Origin: an uncultured Anaerolineae bacterium
GTDB taxonomy: Bacteria > Chloroflexota > Anaerolineae > Anaerolineales > Villigracilaceae
Assembly (NCBI GenBank): GCA_903854805.1
Contig: CAINXK010000127.1
Location: 1 to 64,000, forward strand
DNA length: 64,000 nucleotides
Direction of reading: 5' to 3'
The notes beneath the pieces are model-generated. The model searched no databases. It was given only the letters and a program-made list of their open reading frames with translations, and had not been told where the DNA came from. The position numbers were made by a program, and so were the translations under genes. The number at the start of each line of letters is the position of its first letter. The stretch's first letter is position 1. Shown here piece by piece: positions 44,018 through 53,543 of the stretch.

Positions 44018-44638
44018 TTACGAATTACCCGACTGGAGGTAGCCGCTCAAATGCGCCAAATGCACGAGGTTACCAACATTCAAGGCATTGAATTTGCTAA
44101 AAAGTGTGTTCTTTATATTCCGAATGGATTTACGCGTTGGGAAGCCAAGCTTTTCAGCAATCTGGTCTTCGGTCAACCCATCGCAAATGAGCCGGAGGAC
44201 TTTATCTTCATTTTCGGTCAATTTAGGAACAGTAATATGGGTGAAATTTTCAGTCCTTGATAATACCGATTCTTTTATAAACTTCAAGGCGCTGTCTTGA
44301 TTTTCAATAAAATTCTTATCGACGACAAAATCACATCCGGCTCTTTTTAGTAATTCTCGACACTCCGGATATCTTGTCATTCCAAGAATACAAGTTTGCG
44401 GCAGTATCTTTCGGATTTTATTAACAAAATTAGGGCTCAGGTTATTGTCCCCATAAAGCTGGCCGTCAACGATAATCAGATCGGGTTTTTTTTGCTGGCA
44501 AATCTCAAGGCTTTCACTGACAGTGGTCCTGATCCCTACAATTTGGATTTCAGGAATTTTATTCAGAATTGCTTTAATTGCTTCCTGATCGAAATATCGA
44601 TCATCCAAGATAAATGTACGGTAGGTCTGCGGAAGCAT
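44018..44638 (-). CDS. NarL/FixJ-type response regulator
   Basis: 206 residues. N-terminal receiver: acidic pair in FILDDR, phosphoacceptor Asp in LIIVDGQ, Thr in ILGMTRYP and Lys in FVVDKNFI. The C-terminal LuxR-type helix-turn-helix reads LTENEDKVLRLICDGLTEDQ, IAEKLGFPTRKSIRNIKNTL, with the typical E-x-E start and G-L-T. It starts 1 nt after the kinase stop, so they form a cognate pair. Target genes are unknown; the 33-residue peptide gene downstream is a possible one. Confidence 0.92.
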   Translation of the reverse strand: MLPQTYRTFILDDRYFDQEAIKAILNKIPEIQIVGIRTTVSESLEICQQKKPDLIIVDGQLYGDNNLSPNFVNKIRKILPQTCILGMTRYPECRELLKRAGCDFVVDKNFIENQDSALKFIKESVLSRTENFTHITVPKLTENEDKVLRLICDGLTEDQIAEKLGFPTRKSIRNIKNTLFSKFNALNVGNLVHLAHLSGYLQSGNS

Positions 44639-44639
44639 T

Positions 44640-46946
44640 CTAGAATTCTCCTTTATGTGTGGCAGTCAGATGAATAAGGGTACCATAACCAACCTGGGAA
44701 TTTATCTCCAGCTTGGCTTCTTTGCAAATCTGTAGAATGCTGTCTTTCTGGAAGTACATATCCTCCAAACCAAAGCTGTGTCTCCCCTTATTGACGTTTT
44801 TCAGAACAAAACCTTTACCATTATCTTCAATAGTCAAATGAAAAGTATCCTTTTCTTTGTAAAATCGGAGCCGGGCATACCCATTTTCGATCTGTTCAAT
44901 TCCAGAATGGCGCACAATATTGATGATCGCTTCTCTGGCAATATTAAAATAAGCTATCCTGATGCGGTGGGGAAGTTCGTCACGAGTATTCGGATCGCTC
45001 TCGCAATGGATTAAATCGCAAACTGATTTAAAAGTAGGTATACTGTTGCTGAGAGTGTCGATATAATTTTGAATAGCGGGTAGTAAACCTTCATTTTCCA
45101 ATGTAAATTTGCCAGTTGATACTGCCAGAAAGCCATCCAGGACGCTTTTAGAATAATTGACCATTTCACGGATGTGCAGCAGGTTGTTTTGGCTGACCAG
45201 AATTTTGCCATCAACACCGGCCTCGGCTAACATGTCATCGAGAGGTTTGATCCCAGCTGGATGCATGATGCCTCGCAAGTTGTGGATGCTTTGCATTTGG
45301 CGATTATTAAAATTCTTCTGCCTAATATTCTCAATAATCAAACCTGCCATGGCAACAAAAACAGCAAATATATGCTCTTCTGATGGCGAAAATCTTGTCT
45401 CAGTGGATTGTCCCATCCTGTTTTCTAACTTAATGGCGCCTTGAGGACGTTTATTTGAATCGCGGAATGGGGTAATTATGATCTGCCTGGAACGTTTTGA
45501 AAACAGAAAATCAAGATGACCAGTAAAACCCGTCAGATAAGGAGAATTTTTTATTTCTTTTGCACCCAGATTTATAGTACGATTATTGTTGACCGCTCTG
45601 CCTGTCAGACCATCTCCGGGTTTACCAGTTACTCTGATTTCATGACGTCCAAAAAAATAACCGGGTACGGCGCTTGATGCGATCAGATGCAAAACCCGTT
45701 CCTTGTTATTATATTTATCCACTTTCTGGCGTAAAAAATAAATCGAGCAGTCTTCGACTTGGAAAAGGTCTTTTCCGAATTTGGCCAGAGCATGGGCTGC
45801 CTGTATATCATCTTCCCAAGCGGCAGAATCATGTGAAAGCAGCGAAGACCACTTCTCGAGCAGCGATACCAGGTTTTCTCTTTTGGTCGATTGGGTCAAA
45901 GCGGCAGGCCCTAATTGAGCTTCCATGAGAAAATTACTTAACGAGGCCGCGAACCAACCGGCTTTTCTGGCATCCCAACTTGTAAAAGCATTTTCCTGCG
46001 CGGAATCAATACCGATCATTCCAAAACATTCACCAGTGGCAAGAGAGATGAGAGGCACTCCCAACCAAGAGCGCACATGCGAAGCCGAATAACTTTCATC
46101 CTTGAATGATGGGTACATACTTGGGTCTGCAATCAGCTGAAATTTGGATTTAATCACCTGAGAATTTGGATAACGAGGATCATTCACAGGAAATTCAAGT
46201 TTATTGATATCTTGTGGATTGTCGAAACCATGGCAGGCAATAATATGCAAATTATCTCGATACATTAGCATAACCGAGATCGTATCGTATGCGACAGCCT
46301 GATTAAAGTTTTTTAGGCGGGACTCGATTTGAGTTTTTACTCTTGTGGGTGATGTGATCTTTCTGTCATCAATATTGGGAACATTGCTTTGAATTCGGAA
46401 GACCCAGGTTGCTCCGAGGAGAAAAAATGTTCGTGTTATAAGAACCTTAAGCGCCAAAGAAAGTGGGTAATTGTTTTCAGCAATCAGTGTAAAAGAATGG
46501 ATGGTAATAAAATAGCTGGTAATTACTGCGAGACTGAGAACGACAGCCAGCTTACGATGAAAATAATGCGAGATCGTGACGAGAGGTAGTAACAGCAGCA
46601 GAAACAAATCAGAATTTGGATTTCCTGACTGAAAGATAAAAAAATTCAGGATCGCAACATCCAAAATGATGCTAAATACGTGGATGCTCATTATCCCAAA
46701 ACGACGGAAATGGGGATAAAAAAAGACTGCGAATGAGATCCAAAAACTAAAGAAGAAATAGATCGCCCATACAATCACAACATTTACAGGCGCCGGCTCC
46801 TTTTCGATTAAAAAAAAGCGAATCCCAATAGCTCCCCAAACTAACAAACGGCCCAGAGAAAGCAGTCTCATAAATCCTTGCCGCGAACGCCAGTCAAGCA
46901 AGATGGCATTTAGCAAAAGTTTGAATTTATATTCAAAATTTGTCAT
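44640..46946 (-). CDS. Membrane sensor histidine kinase with two GAF-like domains
   Basis: 768 residues. About six N-terminal membrane helices (about 28-195). Two GAF-like domains follow: about 205-350 (AVAYDTISVMLMYRDNLHII ... SWLGVPLISLATGECFGMIGI) and about 395-560 (VEDCSIYFLRQ ... GDGLTGRAVNNNRTI). The phosphoacceptor region has His in QSIHNLRGIMHP. The C-terminal ATPase is of the NarX/DesK type: REAIINIVRHSG (N-box), IEDNGKGF (G1) and HSFGLEDM. It is a two-step partner of the LuxR-type regulator. The signal is unknown. A TATAAT on the minus strand at 46981-46976 is followed by GGGGT before the ATG. Confidence 0.87.
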   Translation of the reverse strand: MTNFEYKFKLLLNAILLDWRSRQGFMRLLSLGRLLVWGAIGIRFFLIEKEPAPVNVVIVWAIYFFFSFWISFAVFFYPHFRRFGIMSIHVFSIILDVAILNFFIFQSGNPNSDLFLLLLLPLVTISHYFHRKLAVVLSLAVITSYFITIHSFTLIAENNYPLSLALKVLITRTFFLLGATWVFRIQSNVPNIDDRKITSPTRVKTQIESRLKNFNQAVAYDTISVMLMYRDNLHIIACHGFDNPQDINKLEFPVNDPRYPNSQVIKSKFQLIADPSMYPSFKDESYSASHVRSWLGVPLISLATGECFGMIGIDSAQENAFTSWDARKAGWFAASLSNFLMEAQLGPAALTQSTKRENLVSLLEKWSSLLSHDSAAWEDDIQAAHALAKFGKDLFQVEDCSIYFLRQKVDKYNNKERVLHLIASSAVPGYFFGRHEIRVTGKPGDGLTGRAVNNNRTINLGAKEIKNSPYLTGFTGHLDFLFSKRSRQIIITPFRDSNKRPQGAIKLENRMGQSTETRFSPSEEHIFAVFVAMAGLIIENIRQKNFNNRQMQSIHNLRGIMHPAGIKPLDDMLAEAGVDGKILVSQNNLLHIREMVNYSKSVLDGFLAVSTGKFTLENEGLLPAIQNYIDTLSNSIPTFKSVCDLIHCESDPNTRDELPHRIRIAYFNIAREAIINIVRHSGIEQIENGYARLRFYKEKDTFHLTIEDNGKGFVLKNVNKGRHSFGLEDMYFQKDSILQICKEAKLEINSQVGYGTLIHLTATHKGEF

Positions 46947-46981
46947 TCTTACCCCTGATCTTAACGGTTTTTATTATTATA

Positions 46982-47385
46982 TTGAATTCCAGACAATATT
47001 GTGTGCTTTTTGGGCCAGCAGTTTGGGCCTTTTGGTAAAAAGACCTTTGGTTATGTAAAACCATACGCAGTCCGTAACTTCTGATTTCGCAGTTAATAGC
47101 AAATTTTTCGGGGCGTTCCAGGCTTGTAAAAACTCTCAAACTACACAACAAAAACAACCATGGAAATATTTTTGTGTTTGGGAAACTACGCAATTCAACC
47201 TGCCAGTTTTGATGCAGAAAAATATTTTATTTTCTCAGCTTGCAGAACTCGACAAAATCAAAAGCTGTACACAGCATAAGGATCTGCGCACAGCTTTTTA
47301 ACATCCGAAATTTATTAACCGATATGACCGCGATCGAGCTGTAGTGATGATATTTCACCAATCCGCTGATTGCCGGGCGGTCGAT
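46982..47385. other. Intergenic region with a possible terminator
   Basis: About 400 A/T-rich bases between minus-strand genes. AAAAGCTGT (47260-47268) and ACAGCTTTT (47290-47298) make a 9-bp stem, loop 21 bases, ending TTTTGATTTTG on the minus strand, a plausible terminator of the upstream DUF4173 gene. No coding sequence is recognised. Confidence 0.45.
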
Positions 47386-48969
47386 CTAATCAATCACATC
47401 GCTGGAACATTCGTATTTTTCTGCAAGCGGGGTGCTAACAATGATGGGCCAGGCGGATGAGTCGATACGGTAGGCTGCGAGAGGTATGGCGACACGTTGT
47501 AAAGATTTGTCTGCCAAATCTCTGGAAATGTGGAAAGCCTGCCAGGATTGATCAGACGAATTGGATCTGAGGTTGAATTGCATGCAGGCTATCAAAGCAC
47601 CAAGGCGATCGCGTGTATCAACTTTTACCCCGGGCATTTCATAGGCATTCACCATGGCTGGAATAGCATCGGTGGAAAGAGATGCCAGATAGCCAACATC
47701 CAGGGCTTGCCCCTGTTCGAAGCGGGCTAGATTGCGCTGAAAGATAAAAGCATCGACGTTGAGCAGATTCAGCGAGATGGCAAAACCCAGCGAAGCCAGC
47801 AAAGCAGCCAGGGCAAAACCACGCTGGCGCTGCAGCAAGTCAAGCAAGACCACGACAGCCAGTAGAACGGCAACCCAGACCATGAAAACATGGGTATAAG
47901 TACGCAAACGGGTAAAGCCATAAGCAGTTTCGTAAAGCACGAGACGCTGGTAGGCAGAAATTAGCATGACAGCCACCAGCCCAAGCAGACCCAGACCTAA
48001 ACCAGAAAAAATCTTTTTCTGGACAGGGGTTTCACGCCGGGTTATGCTGGTCAAACCTAAAAAGAGCAGCAGGGCAAAAAAGGCAACTGTGACAAGCTCG
48101 CCAAAACCTTTGCGTGCATAATCGGCATAGGTGTACCCGCTCAAATTTATATTAACCTGTCCACCAAAAAAATACTGAAACTGAATCAGGACGAAGGCAA
48201 TAAATAAAGCTACGACACTGCCCAGAACAATGCTAGCTTCGGTAAAACCGAAAAAAGCAGGTATCAGCGGTTTTTCAATACCAAGTAGTTGTTCATCCAT
48301 GGAGCGCTGGGCAGCATGCAAATAAACCCCAGCCAGCGCATAAGCAAATATCAGGATGTAAGTAAAACGAAAAATATATTCGGGTAAATTTTCCAGTCGG
48401 AATAGAGCTGTAAGCTCGCTCAGCCTCTGGGCGAAGATCAAATCAGCAGACGCAAGCAAAGCTGCGAAAAAAGCGACAACCGGAACCGCGAGAACAAGCC
48501 CACGAAAAATCGGCCAGAACCTGCTGGCAGGTTTCTGGGCGGAGCCATTCTCGCTTTGTGAATTACGCTGAGCAATCGCAAAAGTCAGAGATCTTGAAAC
48601 GAGACTGGTAAAGAGCTTAAACCCACTGGAAAAGTAATCCGCCAGGCTGTAACGTAACCACTGACCACCGCGATAAGTGACAGAAAACCCAGCCATCAAG
48701 AAAAGCGTGAAGGCATGAGCCAGGAGGGCACTGAGCGGCTCCGTCCGCACAAAGGTCATGATGCCAAAGAATAGAATAAACGGGACGAGCAACAAGGTTG
48801 TCTTCGCTGGCCGGATACCATCAAACCAGAGCAGAAGAAAACCAGCCGTCAGTGTACTAAAGGCATAAATCGCGAAGGAAAGACCAGGAGTATGCTTGAA
48901 GAAGAGAAAATCGAAGAACCAGCCCAGAAACAGGACCGTAATCCACAGACGAACAGGTTTTTTTTGCAT
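47386..48969 (-). CDS. DUF4173 membrane protein
   Basis: 527 residues with about ten to twelve hydrophobic helices. The region YTYADYARKGFGELVTVAFF is the hallmark of DUF4173. The C-terminal part is cytoplasmic or extracellular and hydrophilic (RDLADKSLQRVAIPLAAYRI). Function of the family is unknown. ATCGGAGG precedes the ATG. It is a single-gene unit. Confidence 0.8.
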   Translation of the reverse strand: MQKKPVRLWITVLFLGWFFDFLFFKHTPGLSFAIYAFSTLTAGFLLLWFDGIRPAKTTLLLVPFILFFGIMTFVRTEPLSALLAHAFTLFLMAGFSVTYRGGQWLRYSLADYFSSGFKLFTSLVSRSLTFAIAQRNSQSENGSAQKPASRFWPIFRGLVLAVPVVAFFAALLASADLIFAQRLSELTALFRLENLPEYIFRFTYILIFAYALAGVYLHAAQRSMDEQLLGIEKPLIPAFFGFTEASIVLGSVVALFIAFVLIQFQYFFGGQVNINLSGYTYADYARKGFGELVTVAFFALLLFLGLTSITRRETPVQKKIFSGLGLGLLGLVAVMLISAYQRLVLYETAYGFTRLRTYTHVFMVWVAVLLAVVVLLDLLQRQRGFALAALLASLGFAISLNLLNVDAFIFQRNLARFEQGQALDVGYLASLSTDAIPAMVNAYEMPGVKVDTRDRLGALIACMQFNLRSNSSDQSWQAFHISRDLADKSLQRVAIPLAAYRIDSSAWPIIVSTPLAEKYECSSDVID

Positions 48970-48990
48970 AAAAGCCTCCGATATAAGTTC

Positions 48991-49019
48991 ATTATAGGAT
49001 AATCAGACCTAACTGGCAG
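48991..49019 (-). promoter_or_regulatory. Promoter of the DUF4173 gene
   Basis: On the minus strand CTGCCA (49019-49014), 17 bp, perfect TATAAT (48996-48991). The predicted leader of about 15 nt includes GGAGG before the ATG at 48969. Confidence 0.5.
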
Positions 49020-49187
49020 AATCTCTCAGATAGCTTTTGATGGTATCAGGTTTGAAAAATGTCTTCAAATTTATAGGGGAATGGGGATTATTTATCCATT
49101 GGCTGCCAGAAAGCAACTTCTAAACCGGTATGCATATCAAGCTCAAACACTAAAGTTAAGAAAATTGTAAGTTTGTTAATCCCACTA

Positions 49188-49215
49188 TTGACATCCGAAT
49201 AAGATTATGTAATAC
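49188..49215 (+). promoter_or_regulatory. Strong promoter of a small orphan transcription unit
   Basis: Perfect TTGACA (49188-49193), 16-bp spacer, TAATAC (49210-49215). Predicted start about 49222. The only thing it can drive is the short unit ending at 49393, as the next gene (pfkA) is convergent. Confidence 0.65.
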
Positions 49216-49280
49216 TTTCTACATCATTACAGCTCATCTTTTTTTAGCTATCCTTATGATAGAAGGAGGTGATGTCTCGC

Positions 49281-49340
49281 ATGGACAGTTTCAGTAGTAT
49301 CCAACGCGGCGCAGTGGCATCCCTCCTCGGTCTCCGTTAA
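49281..49340 (+). CDS. 19-residue peptide frame in a compact RNA
   Basis: ATG at 49281, TAA at 49338-49340, encoding MDSFSSIQRGAVASLLGLR. A full AAGGAGGTGAT (49263-49273) precedes it, nearly the whole anti-Shine-Dalgarno complement, though 11 nt upstream. Bases 49264-49274 can pair with 49318-49327 inside the frame (10 pairs, one bulged T), which would hide the ribosome site. A separate stem GGCGCAGTGGC (49308-49318)/GCCACTGCGCC (49345-49355) uses the end of the same region. It may be a translated small peptide or a regulatory RNA; no relatives are known to me. Confidence 0.4.
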   Translation: MDSFSSIQRGAVASLLGLR

Positions 49341-49360
49341 GGAAGCCACTGCGCCAAACC

Positions 49361-49393
49361 GAATGCCGTCCGCAAGGGCGGCATTCTCATTTT
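49361..49393 (+). terminator. Terminator of the compact unit
   Basis: GAATGCCGTCC (49361-49371), GCAA tetraloop, GGGCGGCATTC (49376-49386), then TCATTTTA. An 11-bp stem with one G-T pair. It may also act for pfkA from the other side. Confidence 0.7.
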
Positions 49394-50474
49394 AATCATC
49401 GCCGAAAGAAATGCCTATACCGCGCGCGGTCATAACCGCATCACCGTTTGGATCGACCCGTTTAGGAATGGCGATAGCATCCATGAGGGGCATATCTGTA
49501 ATGTGACCATTCATTAGCGTAACCATACGGTCAAAATGCCGCTGTGCCGCTACGCGAACAGCGGCTGAACCGTAACGTGTGGCTAACCAACGATCGAAAG
49601 CCGAGGGTGTGCCGCCACGCTGGACATGCCCCAGCACGGTGACACGTGTCTCGATACCATTTGCTTCCAAAAATTCGCCAAGCTTTTGGCCAATGCCACC
49701 CAGGCGGGGCACAAACATCTGATCACCGGGACGGTTGTACATAACTGTTCCATCGACCGGTTTTGCGCCCTCGGATACCGCCAAAATACTAAAGGAGCTA
49801 CCACGCGCTTTTCGATCCAACACCTTTTTAGCAACAGCCTCCCAGGTAAATGGAATTTCCGGGATCAAAATAACATCCGCACCACCAGCTACACCAGAAT
49901 GAAGGGTAATAAAGCCGGCATCCCGGCCCATCAATTCGATGATCATGGCACGCTGATGAGATTCAGCCGTGGTGTGAAGACGGTCGATGGCTTCAGTAGC
50001 AATATTTAGCGCTGTATCAAAACCAAATGAAATTTCGGTACCGTGAATATCGTTATCGATGGTCTTAGGAACACCCACAACGGGAATTCCACGTGCAAAA
50101 AGATCATGTGCGATGCGCAATGTGCCATCACCCCCGATAACGATCAGTGCATCCAGTTTTTGATCCTTGATAGCCTGAACCATTTCATTGGTAACATCGA
50201 TGATCTCTTCCTTGCCGTCCTTGATGACCTTGCGGGCGAATGGATTGCCACGGTTGGCAGTTCCCAAAATTGTGCCACCACGAGGCAAAATACCACGCAC
50301 ATCTGCCGATGAAAGCGGGCTAACACCGCCGGGCATCAGAAAACCATCATAGCCATTCTTTATGCCAAGTACGTGGCAACCATAGTCATTGATGGCAGTT
50401 TTCACCACCGCGCGGATAACTGCATTCAACCCCGGCGCATCACCACCACCTGTGAGCACTCCAATACGTTTCAA
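49392..50474 (-). CDS. pfkA: 6-phosphofructokinase
   Basis: Phosphorylates fructose 6-phosphate in glycolysis. 360 residues from a TTG at 50474 that follows AAGGAGGTCTACT, an ideal ribosome site; earlier in-frame starts lack one. Motifs: N-terminal IGVLTGGGDAPGLNAVIR, nucleotide site IVIGGDGTLRIAHDL, catalytic PKTIDNDIHGTEISFGFDTA, and MGRDAGFI. Gly after GGD suggests ATP use, while PKTIDND (Lys where E. coli PfkA has Gly) is seen in the actinobacterial and PPi-dependent group. ATP is more likely, but PPi cannot be excluded. A single gene, convergent with the orphan unit. Confidence 0.93.
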   Translation of the reverse strand: MKRIGVLTGGGDAPGLNAVIRAVVKTAINDYGCHVLGIKNGYDGFLMPGGVSPLSSADVRGILPRGGTILGTANRGNPFARKVIKDGKEEIIDVTNEMVQAIKDQKLDALIVIGGDGTLRIAHDLFARGIPVVGVPKTIDNDIHGTEISFGFDTALNIATEAIDRLHTTAESHQRAMIIELMGRDAGFITLHSGVAGGADVILIPEIPFTWEAVAKKVLDRKARGSSFSILAVSEGAKPVDGTVMYNRPGDQMFVPRLGGIGQKLGEFLEANGIETRVTVLGHVQRGGTPSAFDRWLATRYGSAAVRVAAQRHFDRMVTLMNGHITDMPLMDAIAIPKRVDPNGDAVMTARGIGISFGDD

Positions 50475-50593
50475 AGTAGACCTCCTTACCAGATCAGCCG
50501 AAACTCGAACTAGATCGTTACCTATCAGAAATAAAAAGCCAAGCAACAGGAAACCCTAATTATTATGATACTCCAAAATCATCACATGGTTAC

Positions 50594-50622
50594 TTGCCTT
50601 CCTTACGGCTTGTCCATATAAT
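50594..50622 (+). promoter_or_regulatory. Leaderless promoter of the DUF2085 gene
   Basis: TTGCCT (50594-50599), 17 bp, TATAAT (50617-50622), then six bases and the ATG at 50629. There is no room for a ribosome-binding site. Confidence 0.6.
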
Positions 50623-50628
50623 CAACCA

Positions 50629-51465
50629 ATGCAAAACCGAATACTACTCGCTGCCCAAAAATTATCAAATTGGCTGGTCCCGCTGGCTGCCTGCGCCATT
50701 GTAGCGGGTTTTCTATATATCGCCCCTCCGGGAATATTGAGCAAAGCTGATGCTATTGGCTACGCAGTCTGCCACCGGCTGGATGCCCGTTCTTTTCATG
50801 TAGACAGCCGGCAGCTACCGCTGTGCGCACGCTGCTCAGGGATGTACCTGGGAGCTGTTATTGGGATTGCTTTTCTAAGCCTACGCTACCAACGCAGCGC
50901 AGGCACTCCTCCCAAAACGGTCATCGCCATCCTGGTTCTATTTGGGCTGGCATTTGCCGTGGATGGAACCAATTCTTATCTGTATTTGATGAAATCAGTC
51001 TATGGCTCACGCTTGAGTTTTATCCCTAACCTCTATACTCCGAATAACACCCTGCGCCTGTTGACTGGCTCAGGCACGGGATTGGGCATGGCTGTTGCCG
51101 TCTTTGTCTCACTCAATCAGACTTTCTGGAAAAACTGGGACAACAAACGGGTATTGGGCAAACCCATTGACTTGCTGGTTCTGAGCGTTATTATGCTGCT
51201 GGCAGATTTACTGGTGCTGACAGAATGGAATTGGGTGCTTTACCCCGTGGCCATCATTAGTGCGGGCGGCGTCCTAATGCTGCTAACCTCAGTATATGGC
51301 ATGCTGTGGACCATGGTCATGCGCCAGGAAAACCTTTACATGCATTTACGAGACGCCTGGCTGCCAATTCTGGCTGGGCTGACGATCACTCTACTGCAGA
51401 TCACTATCGTCGATGTTTTCCGTCTGTGGCTGACGCATACCTGGGGTGGGTTTCCGTTGGGCTAA
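50629..51465 (+). CDS. DUF2085 membrane protein
   Basis: 278 residues with about seven hydrophobic helices. The DUF2085 signature is clear: CHRLDARSFHVDSRQLPLCA then RCSGMYLGAVIG, with three Cys and two His residues in the pattern CHR ... C-x-R-C, which suggests metal or thiol chemistry at the membrane face. Function unknown. Single gene, preceded by a leaderless promoter; the following 236 bp hold nothing recognised. Confidence 0.85.
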   Translation: MQNRILLAAQKLSNWLVPLAACAIVAGFLYIAPPGILSKADAIGYAVCHRLDARSFHVDSRQLPLCARCSGMYLGAVIGIAFLSLRYQRSAGTPPKTVIAILVLFGLAFAVDGTNSYLYLMKSVYGSRLSFIPNLYTPNNTLRLLTGSGTGLGMAVAVFVSLNQTFWKNWDNKRVLGKPIDLLVLSVIMLLADLLVLTEWNWVLYPVAIISAGGVLMLLTSVYGMLWTMVMRQENLYMHLRDAWLPILAGLTITLLQITIVDVFRLWLTHTWGGFPLG

Positions 51466-51701
51466 GCCAAAGCACTTGAAGAAAAAAACTGGGAAAAAGA
51501 ATATCGGGAAAAATTATTCAATTACAGCTGACTGAGCAGCAATTGCAATAGCCCAGGAAATCAGCCTTACCAAACTACTCAACGCGAAAATTTCCGGAAT
51601 ACTCTTGAAAAGTGCCCAAGGTTTCCAATTATCTTTAATTGCATAGCAAGTCAAGGCAACTTCATCGGTAGCTTTACAATTTTCGAGCAACAGGAGCAGG
51701 T

Positions 51702-53390
51702 ATGGAGTATACAGTTCAAAAAAAATGGAACGATTTTCTTAATCAAGCCATTATCTTTATAATTTTTATCCTGGGTATCTGGCTAGTGGTTCTCAAAGCC
51801 TATGGCCCACATTGGGAATTTGTCCCAGGAGATATTGGCGATACCCGTTTAGTTAATTATTTATTGGAACATTTTTTCCGCCGGGCCGCTGGGCTGGAAA
51901 ATGATTACTGGAACGCAAGTTACTTTTATCCATTCAAATCCGCCATCACCTTTAGCGAAAACTTACTGGGATCTGCGCCCATTTACGCATTTTTTAGATG
52001 GGGCGGGTTGGATAGAGAAACATCCTTTCAATGGTGGTATTTGCTTGGTTTCTGTTTGAATTATGCTGCCGCCAGTTATGTATTGTCCAGGCTCAAATTC
52101 AACCCGCTGGCAACCGGCATGGGAGCTTTTTTCTTTACCTTTGGCCTACCGATCCTGGCACAAGAAACACATCCTCAACTTCTATACCGATTTGCCATCC
52201 CGCTGGCCTGCTTTGCCCTTTATCAGTTTTTTCAGACTTCCAAACTAAGTAACCTGAGCATATTATCCATATGCATTATCTGGCAGTTTTACTTGAGCAT
52301 TTACATGGGAGTATTTTTAGCCGTATTACTATTAATAACAGGCATACTGCTGCCTTTTTCCTTAATTGCAGCAACTCTTCGAGAACGGCTGGCATGCTGG
52401 CCAAAACAAATAAAACAGGCCTGGCTGTGCAGTACGCCATCAGAACGAATGATTACAGCGGCAGCATTCTTAGGATCAGGCATTCTTTTTATTCTTTTGA
52501 TGTGGCCTTATTATCAAGCATCAATTCATTATGGATTTTTCAGATCCTGGGGAGAAGTATATCTTCCAGATTGGAAAGACTTCTTTTCCGCGGGTGGCGC
52601 CCAAATCTGGTATCCCTTAGAAAGCCTTTTTATAAATAGATCAGCAAATAGCGAACAACGGCTATTCCCAGGAATTGCCATTATTGCATTGGTGCTGATC
52701 GGGGTCGGCACCCTGATTAAATCTAAATCAAAAAATGCATCTCTGGCGTGGCTAAATTTGGTAGCTGCGTTGGCTTTCATCCTGTTCACGCTCAATTTTA
52801 ATGGCCACTCAGGATATTGGTTTCTATGGCATTTGCCAGGGTTAAAAAGTATCCGTGTGGTTGGGCGTATCCAACTGGTCTTAATGTGGCCGATAGCCCT
52901 TTTTATTGCCTGGGTCATCGATGAAATCTGCCACCGTGCGCGACAAAAACAAAACTGGTTGCTTATTTTCCCGCTTTTGCTGAGCGGGCTGCTGATCGCA
53001 GAATCTGTATTTTTTGACCACGTCACACACTCTAAACTTGAGGCGCAGCAGCGACTGGCCCGAATGATGGCAAGAATCCCAAAAAATCTACCCGATAATC
53101 CAATCCTTTTTATTGCAGACAATAAATCGAGCCTCTATTTATTTCAGGAGATTGATACGATGCTCTTGGCCCAGGAAATTGGAATGCCAACCCTGAATGG
53201 CTATTCCGGTAATTTTCCTCCTGGATATGAGGCTGCAGCAAACTGTATCCAGATACCAAAACGAATCATACGATACATGAAGTTCGAAAACATTACCCAA
53301 AAATCATTCTACCTGGATACGATAAAAAGAATAGTCCCCGTGGGCTTTGATGATTGCGATTCTACCTGGTGGGAGCATTGGCCATATTAG
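51702..53390 (+). CDS. Multi-pass membrane protein, GT-C glycosyltransferase-like
   Basis: 562 residues with eleven or twelve helices. The first loop after helix 1 has a acidic motif PGDIGDTRLVNYLLEHFF, like the Asp-containing first loop of GT-C lipid-linked sugar transferases. The end of the protein is a soluble region (about 440-562) with NGYSGNFPPGYEAAANC. CAGGAGCAGGT precedes the ATG. The family is not certain; no glycan gene cluster is nearby. Confidence 0.6.
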   Translation: MEYTVQKKWNDFLNQAIIFIIFILGIWLVVLKAYGPHWEFVPGDIGDTRLVNYLLEHFFRRAAGLENDYWNASYFYPFKSAITFSENLLGSAPIYAFFRWGGLDRETSFQWWYLLGFCLNYAAASYVLSRLKFNPLATGMGAFFFTFGLPILAQETHPQLLYRFAIPLACFALYQFFQTSKLSNLSILSICIIWQFYLSIYMGVFLAVLLLITGILLPFSLIAATLRERLACWPKQIKQAWLCSTPSERMITAAAFLGSGILFILLMWPYYQASIHYGFFRSWGEVYLPDWKDFFSAGGAQIWYPLESLFINRSANSEQRLFPGIAIIALVLIGVGTLIKSKSKNASLAWLNLVAALAFILFTLNFNGHSGYWFLWHLPGLKSIRVVGRIQLVLMWPIALFIAWVIDEICHRARQKQNWLLIFPLLLSGLLIAESVFFDHVTHSKLEAQQRLARMMARIPKNLPDNPILFIADNKSSLYLFQEIDTMLLAQEIGMPTLNGYSGNFPPGYEAAANCIQIPKRIIRYMKFENITQKSFYLDTIKRIVPVGFDDCDSTWWEHWPY

Positions 53391-53530
53391 TACCCACAGT
53401 CTAGAGCCAACATCCAGGCCCAACAAGAAGACTATTCGACTTATCCTACAAAAAAACTCCTGAAGCACTTTAGCGTTTATCAACCAACTTCGGTACTCTC
53501 TCCCGACTTCCGTGAAGTCAGTCCAACGGG

Positions 53531-53536
53531 TATAAT
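53531..53536 (+). promoter_or_regulatory. -10 box of the DUF4126 gene, leaderless position
   Basis: TATAAT ends 7 nt before the ATG at 53544. The -35 region is weak. Confidence 0.4.
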
Positions 53537-53543
53537 AGTAAAA

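Noticed and set aside
46933..47193. Minus-strand frame of 86 codons before the sensor kinase
   Set aside because: It overlaps the kinase promoter and start and has no recognisable domain.
49281..49393. Peptide frame plus terminator as an attenuator of a downstream operon
   Set aside because: The next gene on the same strand starts 1.2 kb away behind a convergent gene and has its own promoter, and the peptide has no run of a single amino acid type.
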